A stretch of DNA of 64,000 nt. Source: Bacteroidia bacterium (GTDB lineage: Bacteria; Bacteroidota; Bacteroidia; J057). The translations under genes were made by a program, and so were the position numbers. Below are positions 38,599 to 47,451 of the stretch, piece after piece (within the stretch, counting starts at the first letter, position 1; each line of letters opens with the position of its first letter). The notes under the pieces are model-generated. The model had not been told where the DNA came from and did no database searches. It saw nothing but the letters and a program-made list of their open reading frames with translations. Where the stretch lies: NCBI GenBank assembly GCA_030430205.1, contig JAUIGE010000001.1:62001-126000 (forward strand), written 5' to 3'.

Positions 38599-40425
38599 GC
38601 CCCGATCTCCTATCACCCATGCCTGGTTTTCGGTGAGCAAGGCATTTTTGGGTTGAGAGAAATAAGGGAAAAAAGCGGGCTTCCACTTTTTACCGCCATT
38701 GCGGGTGTAGAAATACTGCTGCCCGCTGGTGAGCAAAAGGCCTTCCTTTTTGTTGCGAAAGCTGACTTTTACCAAACGCTCATCGGTTGGGATTTCCTGC
38801 GCTTTCCAGCTTTTGCCTGCATTGGAGCTGCATAGATACCAGCCGTCGGCTGTCGTGATGGCAAGTACCTGCCCGGCTTCATCCAGCACCGACAAGTCGG
38901 TGAGCAGTGTTTTTTGTGGCAAAGCCACAAGATGCCAGCTGCTGCCAGCATCCTGGCTGTGCCAGAGTTCGCCTTGCAGGCTGATCATCCAGCCTGTGGC
39001 TGGTTGGGGAAACTGTATCGCCCAAAGATCCTCTTTGCTGTCTACAAAGGCTTTCCGCCAATTTTTCCCTCCATCTGTCGTCTGAAGAAATAAACCTCTG
39101 CCTCCGCAGATCCAGCCATGCTTTTCATCTGAAAAGGCAAGATCATATAAACGGCCCGTTGTTTCTCCCATATCTGCCTCTGACCAGGTTTTACCCGCAT
39201 CTTCCGTCATCCATAGGTGGTCCTTTTTTTCCAATAAAAACCCATGCTGGCTATCATAAAACTGCACTTTTCTAACATCTTTTTCCCCTTCAAAAATATA
39301 CCGCTGCCAGCTATCCCCTCTGTCTTCAGAAAACCAAAGCTGGCCTTTGGCATCGGTCATCCAGCCATGTGATTTATCGGCAAAGCAGAGCGTTCGAAGG
39401 TCGCTGCGCGTAGATGCGCCGTGATCCTGCCACAGTTGCCTGAAGCTTTTGTCGTGAAGCAACAAGCCCTGATCGCCGGCCAGCCACAGGCCGCGTTGTG
39501 CATGCCCATATATCGAAGCCAGTGTCAGGCTGCTTTCGGTGCCTCTTTTTAACGGCAATTGCAGCCATAGCTCCCCGCCGTCTTCGGTATAGAGCAGCGT
39601 ACCGCTTTCGCCTATAGCCCATCCTTTTTGATTATCCAGGAAAAAAACATCCAGCAGCCGGATTTTACTTTGACCCGCCTCCTGCTCCCGCCATACGCGG
39701 CCCCCATTCTGGCTGCGGACGATCCGCCCTTCCTCACCCACAGACCAGCCCGTAAATGCATCAATGAAATGCACAGCCTGCATATTAAAGGCAAAATCAG
39801 GATTTTTACGCGAAGGGAGGCTTTCTTCCTTCCAGACGATGCCGCCGTCTATGGTGCGTTTTACGACCCCTTCATTTCCGACTATCCAGCCGTGCAGGCT
39901 ATCAGCGAAAAAAATATCCGTGAATCTTTCCCTGGAGTATGGGTCATCATGCCCATAAATGGGAAACCAGTTGACTCCTTTATCTACACTTTGATAAATG
40001 ATCCCGGCATGCGAAACGGCAAAGCCGGAGTCCGCATCCACAAAGTGTATTGAAGCAATATAATCGCGGTAAGGGATGCTGTTTTTCCCCCAATATCTAC
40101 CTCCATCTGTTGTATGGTAGATGCTGCCGTTGGCACCGGAGATCCACCCATTTCGTGCATCAGCGAAATAAATATCTGTTAACTCTTCCTGCGTTCCAAG
40201 CTCATATTTTCGCCAGTTTTGCCCGGCATCCCCACTCAGCAAGAGTGTGCCTTCCTGGCCTACAGCCCAGATTGTCTCCTCATCGCTGCATGTGATGGCA
40301 TTCAGGTTCCAGCCGACAGGATGAGGGTTGACCCATTCCCAACTGGGTTGGGCGGAAAGGAAGAGGTTTTGAAATATCAGACATGCCAAAATGGGAAGTG
40401 CATACTTCCCGCTAGTATTTTTCAT
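38575..40425 (-). CDS. Exported Ycf48-like (BNR) beta-propeller protein
   Basis: Exported protein of 616 aa; the ATG at 40423-40425 precedes a signal peptide (YALPILACLIFQNLFLSAQP). Nearly all of it is propeller repeats of the Ycf48 kind: a GWxxGxxGxxxxTxDGGxxW pattern recurs at least ten times (ARNGWISGANGSIYHTTDGG, LHGWIVGNEGVVKRTIDGG, KGWAIGESGTLLYTEDGG). Ycf48 helps assemble photosystem II in phototrophs, but in heterotrophic Bacteroidota such proteins are exported with unknown roles. It ends within the propeller (WVIGDRGLLLRLSW) with no sorting domain, so it is probably periplasmic. Its coding end overlaps the symporter gene by 24 bp. Confidence 0.87.
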   Translation of the reverse strand: MKNTSGKYALPILACLIFQNLFLSAQPSWEWVNPHPVGWNLNAITCSDEETIWAVGQEGTLLLSGDAGQNWRKYELGTQEELTDIYFADARNGWISGANGSIYHTTDGGRYWGKNSIPYRDYIASIHFVDADSGFAVSHAGIIYQSVDKGVNWFPIYGHDDPYSRERFTDIFFADSLHGWIVGNEGVVKRTIDGGIVWKEESLPSRKNPDFAFNMQAVHFIDAFTGWSVGEEGRIVRSQNGGRVWREQEAGQSKIRLLDVFFLDNQKGWAIGESGTLLYTEDGGELWLQLPLKRGTESSLTLASIYGHAQRGLWLAGDQGLLLHDKSFRQLWQDHGASTRSDLRTLCFADKSHGWMTDAKGQLWFSEDRGDSWQRYIFEGEKDVRKVQFYDSQHGFLLEKKDHLWMTEDAGKTWSEADMGETTGRLYDLAFSDEKHGWICGGRGLFLQTTDGGKNWRKAFVDSKEDLWAIQFPQPATGWMISLQGELWHSQDAGSSWHLVALPQKTLLTDLSVLDEAGQVLAITTADGWYLCSSNAGKSWKAQEIPTDERLVKVSFRNKKEGLLLTSGQQYFYTRNGGKKWKPAFFPYFSQPKNALLTENQAWVIGDRGLLLRLSW

Positions 40426-40552
40426 AAAAATCGGTCTTTCTACGGCTATCTTTAAACACAAAACAATGTGTATCTTTCGGGCAAGATAAGATGAATTGTG
40501 AAAAAGATTTCATGGTATAAATTCAGAATTCTGATCTCAAAGTAAAACCAGC

Positions 40553-41059
40553 ATGTTTGAAACCATCATCGGCGAGCACATACTCGAACTCAACAAAAAA
40601 GGAGAAAACTACCTGCAGGCAGAGCAAATATTGCCGCTCGACATCCAAAAAATAGATGACAATCATTGGCATGTGCTCTATGAGGGCCGTTCTTACCGCA
40701 TTCTGCTGCACCAGGTAGATGCAGTAAAAAATACAATTACACTTGCTGTAAATGGCAAAAAGACAAGCGTCCGGCTCCGGTCCCGTCTTGAGCGTCTGCT
40801 CAAGGAACTCGGGCTGGAAAACGCCCTCGAAGCAAAGGTGGAATCCATCCAGGCACCCATGCCTGGTCTGATTCACAGCATCATCGCCCGGGAGGGCGAT
40901 ACCGTCAAAAAAGGAGAACCTTTATTGATACTGGAAGCCATGAAAATGGAAAATATCATCAAAGCTCCCGCAGATGTGGTGATAGAAAAAATTCATGTAC
41001 AGGAGAAAAACACCGTTGACAAAGGCACTTTGCTGATGAGTTTTGGCAGCCCTTCCTAA
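40553..41059 (+). CDS. Biotinyl-domain carrier protein (carboxylase subunit)
   Basis: A 168-aa protein with a C-terminal biotinyl domain (about 95-165): QAPMPGLIHSIIAREGDTVKKGEPLLILEAMKMEN, in which Lys131 of the AMKM motif is the biotin site. The N-terminal 90 residues resemble the linker region found ahead of the biotinyl domain in propionyl- or methylcrotonyl-CoA carboxylase alpha chains. It would be the swinging-arm subunit of an acyl-CoA carboxylase or similar enzyme. No biotin carboxylase or carboxyltransferase gene is near, so the partners must be elsewhere. The TAA stop lies inside a heptamer array shared with the convergent gene. Confidence 0.88.
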   Translation: MFETIIGEHILELNKKGENYLQAEQILPLDIQKIDDNHWHVLYEGRSYRILLHQVDAVKNTITLAVNGKKTSVRLRSRLERLLKELGLENALEAKVESIQAPMPGLIHSIIAREGDTVKKGEPLLILEAMKMENIIKAPADVVIEKIHVQEKNTVDKGTLLMSFGSPS

Positions 41060-41109
41060 CTGCCAACTGCAAACTGCAAACTGCCAACTGCCAACTAAAC
41101 ACTCCCAAC
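41057..41109. repeat. Period-7 array holding both convergent stop codons
   Basis: Five near-identical heptamers (AACTGCC, AACTGCA, AACTGCA, AACTGCC, AACTGCC) then AACTAAA and a decayed copy. The biotinyl-protein stop (TAA, 41057-41059) is the first unit and the MMPL stop (TAG on the minus strand, 41095-41097) is in the last. A decayed array with the same unit occurs at 53157-53190. Confidence 0.85.
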
Positions 41110-43464
41110 CTCCTCCTCTTCATCAGGAATCGGCAGAAGGGGAGATTTTTCAGGCAGTTTTTGTTTGGATTTTTTGGGTTCAAAAGTCAGCAACAATGCC
41201 GGGAGCAACAGGAGGTTGCCAAACATGGCGATAGCCAGTGTACTGGAAGCCAGGATACCCAAAGCTTTGGTGCCACCAAAGGACGATGCCGTGAAAATCA
41301 CGAACCCAAAAAAGAGGATGACAGAAGTGTAGATCATGCTGACACCTGTGTCTTTGAAAGAATTGGTGATGGCCTCGGAGACGGTGTCTCCCAGCCGGAG
41401 GGCGAGCCTATAGCGCGCCAGGAAGTGAATCGAGTCATCCACAGCAATGCCGAAGGCAACACTAAATACCAAAGCCGTGGACGGCTTGAGGGCCACGCCC
41501 ATAAAGCCCATCACCCCTGCAACCATGAGCAGGGGGAGGAAATTCGGAATCAGGCTGATGATAACGATACGCACGGATCGGAAAAGCCAGCCCATGATAA
41601 AAGCAATCACGACAAAAGCCATCGCGAGGCTTTGAAGCAGGTTTTGGATCAAGTATTCATTCCCCCGAATGAATATCTTGGTGGTGCCTGTAATGGTTAC
41701 GTCAAATTTTTCCGGGTCAAAAAATTCATTCACATCCGCCTGGATAGAATCTACCAGTTTGGCCATTTCGATAGAACCGATGTCTTGCACATTGCCGGTG
41801 ATGCGGATCTTTTGCAGACTGGTGTCTGTCAGGGTTTTGGACAGGCTGCCTGTATTGAGCTTTGTATTGCCAAGATACAATTTGATAAAATCCTGTTCAT
41901 TCCTGTCTGGCAGGATGTAGTCATCCTCACCCCCATCAAAAAATACCTGCCGCAGGAAGCGGGTCAAATCCACAACGCTGAGGGTACGTGAGACAGAAGG
42001 ATAACTTTCAAGCTTTTCCTGGAGGTTCGCAACCTTTTGCAGGGTACTTCGGCGTGTAGCGCCACGCTTTTTGCCCGTATCTATCAAAATCTCCAGAGGC
42101 ATAACTCCTTTAAACTTATTTTCCACAAAGGACAGGTCTGATCGCAAATCTGCCGAGGCAGGCACATCATCGGTCATAAAGGAAACAGGCTTGAGCAGGA
42201 TAAGCCCCCAGATGGAAGCTCCTGTCAAAATCAAAGTCACCGTGTATACCACCCAACGATATTCGTGGACCATTCTGTCCAAAAAATCCACAAACACTTT
42301 CAGGAGTTTTCTGTCCAGATGAGCTGTTTGATGCTTGGTGGGTGGGGGCAGAAAGCTAAAGAAAATGGGAATCAGCAGAAGGGAAATGAAGAAAGCTGCC
42401 ACAACACTGAGCCCTGCGACTATGCCAAACTCTTTGAGCATGCGAATATCGGTGAAAGCCAATACGCCAAAACCCACCGCTGTGGTGGCATTGGTCATGA
42501 TGGTTACGATCCCGATTTTCTCGATCATGCGCGTCAGCGACTTGATTTTATTGCCTGTTTGCCGATATTCTATATGGTATTTGGTGATGAGGTAGACGGA
42601 ATTGGGAATACCGATCACCGTAATCAGCGCCGGAATAACCGCTGAGACCAATGTCATTTGGTAACCCAAAAGCCCCAATATGCCCAGTGACCAGACAATG
42701 ACCACCCCTACCACAATCAGGGGCAGGATGGTATTGGAGAGGGAGCGAAAAAACAGCAACAAAGTAACAGCCATCACCATGACTGCCAGTCCCAAAAAGA
42801 GCAAAACCTCCTGGTTTACCAACTCTGAGATGGTAGATCGGATGACGGGTAAGCCCGCAAAATGTACTGTTAGGTTATGTTTCTTTTCCAGGGAATCCGT
42901 AAGCACGCGGATTTTTTTAAACAGGGGGATTTTGGCTCCGGAGTCCAACACATCCTGCTCCATGGTAATGGCGATGACAAAGGTAGTGCCTTCCTTGTCG
43001 CGGATAAGGCCTTTGTAAAAGGGAAGATTTTCAATTGTTGCCTGAATGGCATCCAAATCCGCCTGTGTTTCAGGCTTGTTTTTGCTGACAGGCGCGACTT
43101 CAAAGCGCTCCAGGCTATCATTCCTCAGCAATTGGACAATATTGGTAATGCTTACCACCTGCTCCACTCCTTCAAGCGCCTGAAGCTCTTCCGTCAGTTG
43201 AAATACATCGCGGTAAAAGTCAAGTTGGAAAATGTCCTTTTCGATCGCAGCAATGATCACATTGCCATCTTCTCCAAAGTCCCTTTTAAAGGCCTTATAC
43301 ACCTGATATTCAGCATCATACTCAGGTACAACCTTGGTGAAAGCCTGGTCTTTTTCCTTTCCTCTGTTAGCCCACATAAAGACAGTAAGGACCCCCAAAA
43401 CGATGAGAATGGGGACCCTGCCTCTTAAGATAAATCTCGCTACCAAGCGCCAAAATGGATGCAT
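41095..43464 (-). CDS. MMPL/RND-family membrane transporter
   Basis: Inner-membrane exporter of 789 aa with the RND layout: TM1, a large periplasmic loop, a bundle of five to six TM segments including a sterol-sensing-like region (LGLAVMVMAVTLLLFFRSLSNTILPLIVVG in its first part), a second periplasmic loop, and a second bundle (AFVVIAFIMGWLFRSV, FSVAFGIAVDDSIHFLARYR). The duplicated GIxxDDSIHFL-type motif is typical. Relatives move lipids, hopanoids or hydrophobic compounds using the proton gradient. The ATG at 43462-43464 is preferred over an in-frame TTG three codons upstream. The last residues (EEEEVGSV) run into the heptamer array. Confidence 0.9.
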   Translation of the reverse strand: MHPFWRLVARFILRGRVPILIVLGVLTVFMWANRGKEKDQAFTKVVPEYDAEYQVYKAFKRDFGEDGNVIIAAIEKDIFQLDFYRDVFQLTEELQALEGVEQVVSITNIVQLLRNDSLERFEVAPVSKNKPETQADLDAIQATIENLPFYKGLIRDKEGTTFVIAITMEQDVLDSGAKIPLFKKIRVLTDSLEKKHNLTVHFAGLPVIRSTISELVNQEVLLFLGLAVMVMAVTLLLFFRSLSNTILPLIVVGVVIVWSLGILGLLGYQMTLVSAVIPALITVIGIPNSVYLITKYHIEYRQTGNKIKSLTRMIEKIGIVTIMTNATTAVGFGVLAFTDIRMLKEFGIVAGLSVVAAFFISLLLIPIFFSFLPPPTKHQTAHLDRKLLKVFVDFLDRMVHEYRWVVYTVTLILTGASIWGLILLKPVSFMTDDVPASADLRSDLSFVENKFKGVMPLEILIDTGKKRGATRRSTLQKVANLQEKLESYPSVSRTLSVVDLTRFLRQVFFDGGEDDYILPDRNEQDFIKLYLGNTKLNTGSLSKTLTDTSLQKIRITGNVQDIGSIEMAKLVDSIQADVNEFFDPEKFDVTITGTTKIFIRGNEYLIQNLLQSLAMAFVVIAFIMGWLFRSVRIVIISLIPNFLPLLMVAGVMGFMGVALKPSTALVFSVAFGIAVDDSIHFLARYRLALRLGDTVSEAITNSFKDTGVSMIYTSVILFFGFVIFTASSFGGTKALGILASSTLAIAMFGNLLLLPALLLTFEPKKSKQKLPEKSPLLPIPDEEEEVGSV

Positions 43465-43505
43465 AGACCGCAAAGGTAGTTAAATTTTATAATCTCCAAA
43501 CCTGT

Positions 43506-44240
43506 TCATTCTACATACAAAATCAACATAGTCCGGCGATTGAGATAGCGGCCTGCTTCTGTTGCATTGGTTGCAAGCGGAGCAGTGGCTCCGTGGCTGG
43601 CAACAGACAGCCGGGAAACAGGAAATCCTGATGAAATAAAAACATCTCCCACTTTTTGGGCTTGTTCCCAGGCCTCTACCCAATATCCTCCTGCTGTTTG
43701 AGACAGGCTATCAACATGCCCTTCTATGTATAGAAAAACATTGCTATTTGCCCGTAATTTTTGGCTTAGTTCGCTTAGCTTCTTTTTTGCATCCTCTTTC
43801 ACTTTCCCTCCTTCTTCCTCAAAAAGGACACTGTTGTTTATTTGTAAACTCAGGCGGTTCTGGCCTTTTTCCTTGAGTTTCCAATCTTTTGCTGCTTGTT
43901 TTTGCACCCAACCAGCCAGCTCATTTTCGAGTTTTTGTATCGCAACAGGGCTGCTCGCAGGCTTGCTGGCAGCGGTTTTTTGAGCATTCGACTTCGCAGG
44001 AGCGAGCTTCCCCTCAAAAAGGGTCTCTGCATAATGCTCCATGCGGTGCATAACAGTGAGGGTATCTTTATTCAAAACACTGTCAATATAAGCTTGCAGC
44101 CCTATTCTGAGTATACGCTCCCGGTTCAGATCGCTTTCCAGAAGCTTTTTTTCCCGATTGAAGACAGCATCTACCTCCTTCGAGTCACAGGCACTCAAAA
44201 AGAGAAGGCCAGCCAACATGATAATCCCCGCTATTTTCAT
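43506..44240 (-). CDS. OmpA-family lipoprotein
   Basis: A 244-aa lipoprotein (signal with lipobox LLFLSAC, Cys18), with a charged helical middle and a C-terminal OmpA-like peptidoglycan-binding domain (about 130-244). The usual strand and loop are seen in LYIEGHVDSLSQTAGGYW, and the closing NRRTMLILYVE matches the NRRvei end of the domain. The common LSxxRAxxV helix reads AWEQAQKVGDVF here, a divergent form. It probably tethers the outer membrane to peptidoglycan. It is 41 bp upstream of the MMPL gene on the same strand and could be cotranscribed with it. Confidence 0.87.
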   Translation of the reverse strand: MKIAGIIMLAGLLFLSACDSKEVDAVFNREKKLLESDLNRERILRIGLQAYIDSVLNKDTLTVMHRMEHYAETLFEGKLAPAKSNAQKTAASKPASSPVAIQKLENELAGWVQKQAAKDWKLKEKGQNRLSLQINNSVLFEEEGGKVKEDAKKKLSELSQKLRANSNVFLYIEGHVDSLSQTAGGYWVEAWEQAQKVGDVFISSGFPVSRLSVASHGATAPLATNATEAGRYLNRRTMLILYVE

Positions 44241-44300
44241 TTGTTAAAGTCGTTTTTTCATCCGTAAAATTGCTCTTATTACCTCAAAATGCCAACTGGA

Positions 44301-46505
44301 TTAATCATAAACCGACCAATTCACGCCAAAGACCAGCGTCCGTTCAAGAGCGGGATAAAAAGGCGTCTCATAATAGCCTCTGGCAAGCAGGTACTCATTC
44401 GCATGAATCCAGCGCACCCAGAGGTAAGCTTTTTTTATTTGCATCATCCCAAAGAGGTCCAGCCGGGGGTAGGCCTTTACGCTATAATCTGTAGGGAAAA
44501 ACTCTCCGCTAAAGGCGTCCATTGCCATCCCACGGTAGCCCGTGAAGAAGTGCAGCTCCGCCCCCAGGCGGAAACTTCCCGCAAAGGAGACATTGCGGTT
44601 ATCGTAAAAGAATGCGGTTTTCGCATGAAATTTGGGCAAAGAGCTGGCATAATATGCCAGATCGTTCGTGGCAGCGGTGCTGCCGAGCTGGTAGCGCATA
44701 TTGCCTTCAGCATAAAACTTTTTCATAAAACGCACACGGCCTTTCAGGATCAATCCGATCCAGTTCAGGCTTTCGCCTGCCGTGGCCTGTGCGACCTGGA
44801 AGTCGCGGGTATAGTAGACCTTGCGGCCTGCCCGGCTAACAAAAGCCATCAGGCTCAGCTGATTCGCAAAAACCGTGTCTCCCAGCACCAATGGCCGGTT
44901 GCCTTCCCAGCTGAGGCCCGCACGAAAATGCAACATCTGGCTGTTGCGTAGTTCGCTATTGCCTGCCATGGAGAGGTAGGAAGTCTGCGGATAATAAGTC
45001 TGAAAGACAGTTGGGTTTTGGTCATAAAAATTGAGGGCAGCATATAGGGAAAAAGGATTGGTAGAAATAAGCCCTTCAAAAGCTGTCGAATCAGAAGCCA
45101 CGCTATCTGCTGCCAGACTGTCTGCTGCCAGGCTGTCTTTTTCCGCTTTGATCAGCCTGGGGGAAAAGCTCAGGTCAGCGAAAAGGTAGGTTTCGCCATT
45201 GAAGAGCGTAGAGCTCGTGCGGCTGCCTTCAAATCGTTGGCGCAGTTTCAGCGCCGGTATATACAACTCACTTTTGACCTTCTGCTCCGTGCGGTCATCC
45301 GTCAGGGCAGTTCCTGCCAGGTCAAACCACAAGCGGCGATAGCCGAGAAAGGCCTGTACATTCCAATACAGCTTTTCAGGAAAAGCCAGGCTATAGCTTG
45401 CTCCACCTGTAAGCTTGAGGTCATCTGTCAGAAGCTCATGAAATAACTTATTGGTACCGGGTGCCAGGGCCGGGTATGCAGGTATGAAGCCCGCATGGTT
45501 GCGGGTAGTATCTATTTTCTCATCGCCAAAGCGATGATAGCCGCCCATGAGGCTGCCCGTAAAGCGAAGGCTCAGCCGCTGAGCCGTCCTGTTTTCATAG
45601 AGTTGGGGTTTCTTTTCCCTTTTTTTTAAGGTATCAGCCCTCAGCGAATCCGCAAGCGGAATCGGATCTCCCGCCCCATGCCCAAACAGGTGATATACCT
45701 GATCTACATAGAGCGAGCGGTATATTTGAAAATGCACTGCATCTGTGAGCAGAGGCGTTTCCAGACCTTTAAAAAAGGTAGTTGTATCATAAGGCAGATC
45801 TCGCTCCAGGCGGTACATACCGCCATTTACAGCATCCTGAAGTTCATTGTAATTCCAGTTGGCAAAAAGGTGGTAGCGATTGTTTCGCGACCGAAAATAG
45901 CTGCTTGCAGCCACCACCCGATGCTGGTTCAGCATCTCGGTATAGGCGCTCTGTGAGCGCCGGGCCTTGTAGTGGCCCGTTATATTCCATTCTGGTGTGA
46001 TATTGCGCGAGAGTGTGCCATCCAGTAGCTGAAGGCTGCGCCCACCCTGCACATAATCAATGTTGACAAAGTTTGTTTTTGTGTCGTAATAGGGCATTTC
46101 CCCAGCCGGATTCAGTACATAGACATCGTAGCGGCCAAAGACCGGATTTTTCCAATAAGGTGCTAAAAAATGGCTCTGAGATAAGCCATAAGGCGAAATA
46201 AAGGCGGGTTTGCCTATTTGCCCGATAGTCTGTATTGTGCCCGAGACGGAATCCATCGGATCAAAATACATCAGGCGCTCCATGGAAGCGGAAAAGGTTT
46301 TCCGTACCTGTGCCCGATGGGCAAAAACAGCCTCCGGAAAGACCAGACGCGTGTCTGGCTTTACCTGCTTATCAGGATTATACAGGTCCGAAACAGAATC
46401 CCGGGCAGTCGTATCTACCTGTAGCTCACGCCCGGGAAAGACCTGCGGGAAAATCCATAAAGGAATCAGGAAAAGGAAAAGAAAGCTATTTAGCCTTTTT
46501 AGCAT
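44301..46505 (-). CDS. Putative outer-membrane porin (Bacteroidota porin_10 type)
   Basis: A 734-aa protein with a signal peptide (SFLFLFLIPLWIFPQVFPG) followed by an all-beta barrel pattern. The beginning (FDPMDSVSGTIQTIGQIGKPAFISPYG, read as its opening part) and YVQGGRSLQLLDGTLSRNI match the 'putative porin' family of Bacteroidota. Conserved neighbours of this family often include purine nucleoside phosphorylase and lpxK, as here. The ATG at 46503-46505 is chosen because the frame upstream runs through the heptamer array and would add a repeat-encoded NPKPETRN-type peptide before the signal peptide. It is the last gene of the long minus-strand run. Confidence 0.85.
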   Translation of the reverse strand: MLKRLNSFLFLFLIPLWIFPQVFPGRELQVDTTARDSVSDLYNPDKQVKPDTRLVFPEAVFAHRAQVRKTFSASMERLMYFDPMDSVSGTIQTIGQIGKPAFISPYGLSQSHFLAPYWKNPVFGRYDVYVLNPAGEMPYYDTKTNFVNIDYVQGGRSLQLLDGTLSRNITPEWNITGHYKARRSQSAYTEMLNQHRVVAASSYFRSRNNRYHLFANWNYNELQDAVNGGMYRLERDLPYDTTTFFKGLETPLLTDAVHFQIYRSLYVDQVYHLFGHGAGDPIPLADSLRADTLKKREKKPQLYENRTAQRLSLRFTGSLMGGYHRFGDEKIDTTRNHAGFIPAYPALAPGTNKLFHELLTDDLKLTGGASYSLAFPEKLYWNVQAFLGYRRLWFDLAGTALTDDRTEQKVKSELYIPALKLRQRFEGSRTSSTLFNGETYLFADLSFSPRLIKAEKDSLAADSLAADSVASDSTAFEGLISTNPFSLYAALNFYDQNPTVFQTYYPQTSYLSMAGNSELRNSQMLHFRAGLSWEGNRPLVLGDTVFANQLSLMAFVSRAGRKVYYTRDFQVAQATAGESLNWIGLILKGRVRFMKKFYAEGNMRYQLGSTAATNDLAYYASSLPKFHAKTAFFYDNRNVSFAGSFRLGAELHFFTGYRGMAMDAFSGEFFPTDYSVKAYPRLDLFGMMQIKKAYLWVRWIHANEYLLARGYYETPFYPALERTLVFGVNWSVYD

Positions 46506-46513
46506 AATTGAAA

Positions 46514-46595
46514 AGTTTCGGGTTTCGGGTTTTGGGTTTCGGGCTTTAGGTTCCGGCTTGTAACTCGAAACACGAAACTCCAAACCCGAAACAAG
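46514..46595. repeat. Period-7 GTTTCGG array with inverted arm between punA and the porin gene
   Basis: GTTTCGG GTTTCGG GTTTTGG GTTTCGG and degraded copies, then the reverse-complement arm (CGAAACA, CGAAACT, CCAAACC, CGAAAC). An imperfect hairpin of about 29 bp can form. It fills the gap between the punA stop (46598) and the porin ATG (46505). Same unit family as 10743-10850 and 55833-55884. Confidence 0.83.
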
Positions 46596-46597
46596 GA

Positions 46598-47431
46598 CTA
46601 AACGTCCAACTCCTCCACCAGGTGCGCCATGAGCGCAGTCAGTCTGGGCTCCGCCTCATTTGCGGTAGCTATGATGTGATCTATATTGATCGGGTCCAGG
46701 TTGTCAGGATCACAGAGATCGGTGATCACAGACACAGCGCATACGCGCATGCCGCCCTGATTTGCGATGATCACCTCAGGGACGGTGGACATACCGACCA
46801 CATCGGCGCCTATCCCATGCAGGTAGCGATACTCGGCCCGGGTTTCCAGGCTAGGGCCTACGACAGAGACATAGATGCCTTTGTGCATCTGAAAGTCGTT
46901 GGCCTTGCCAAAGGCAAGTGCCTTTTCGATCAGCTCCTTATCATAAGGAGCGCTCATATCGACAAAGCGCGGGCCCCATTCGGGGTCATAAGGTCCGCGA
47001 AGCGGATTTTCGGGTTGCAGGTTGATGTGGTCGTCCAGGACCACCAGGTCGCCGCTGCCATAGTTCATATTCATGCCGCCGCCGGCATTGGAGATCAACA
47101 GAAACTTCACGCCCAACATGCGCATGATGCGAACGGGAAAGGTGATTTCCCACATATCATAACCTTCGTAGTAGTGAAAGCGACCTTGCATCGCCACGAT
47201 CGGCTTTCCCCTCAGTTTGCCAAAAATCAATTTGCCAAAATGGGTTTCTACTGTCGAGATAGGAAAGTGAGGGATGAAATTGTAGGGAATACTTTTTTCA
47301 ATCTCAATCTCCTTGACAAGGCCTCCGAGCCCTGTACCCAGGATAATGCCTACGGGTGTTTCTGTCTGGTACTGGCGGCGGATGTAGTCATAGGCCTCCT
47401 TGAGTGCGTCTTTGCGGTCAGAGATCATCAT
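46598..47431 (-). CDS. punA: Purine nucleoside phosphorylase
   Basis: Cytosolic enzyme of 277 aa that splits inosine, guanosine or their deoxy forms into base and (deoxy)ribose-1-phosphate for purine salvage. It is of the trimeric PNP-I type: IILGTGLGGLVKEIE near the start, MQGRFHYYEGYDMWEITFPVRIMR, the phosphate-binding ISNAGGGMN, SVVGPSLETRAEYRYLHGIG and MSTVPEVIIANQGGMRVCAVSVITD. Length fits the family. It lies 20 bp after lpxK in the same run. Confidence 0.95.
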   Translation of the reverse strand: MMISDRKDALKEAYDYIRRQYQTETPVGIILGTGLGGLVKEIEIEKSIPYNFIPHFPISTVETHFGKLIFGKLRGKPIVAMQGRFHYYEGYDMWEITFPVRIMRMLGVKFLLISNAGGGMNMNYGSGDLVVLDDHINLQPENPLRGPYDPEWGPRFVDMSAPYDKELIEKALAFGKANDFQMHKGIYVSVVGPSLETRAEYRYLHGIGADVVGMSTVPEVIIANQGGMRVCAVSVITDLCDPDNLDPINIDHIIATANEAEPRLTALMAHLVEELDV

Positions 47432-47451
47432 AAGCGTTTCTTTTTAGCGTT

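Noticed and set aside
41161-41991. Plus-strand open frame of 276 codons
   Set aside because: Antisense to the MMPL transporter gene, whose minus-strand frame has duplicated RND motifs; the product is Gln/His-rich without domains.
44301-46583. Longer start for the porin gene at 46583
   Set aside because: The extra 26 residues are encoded by the heptamer array and would sit before a normal signal peptide.
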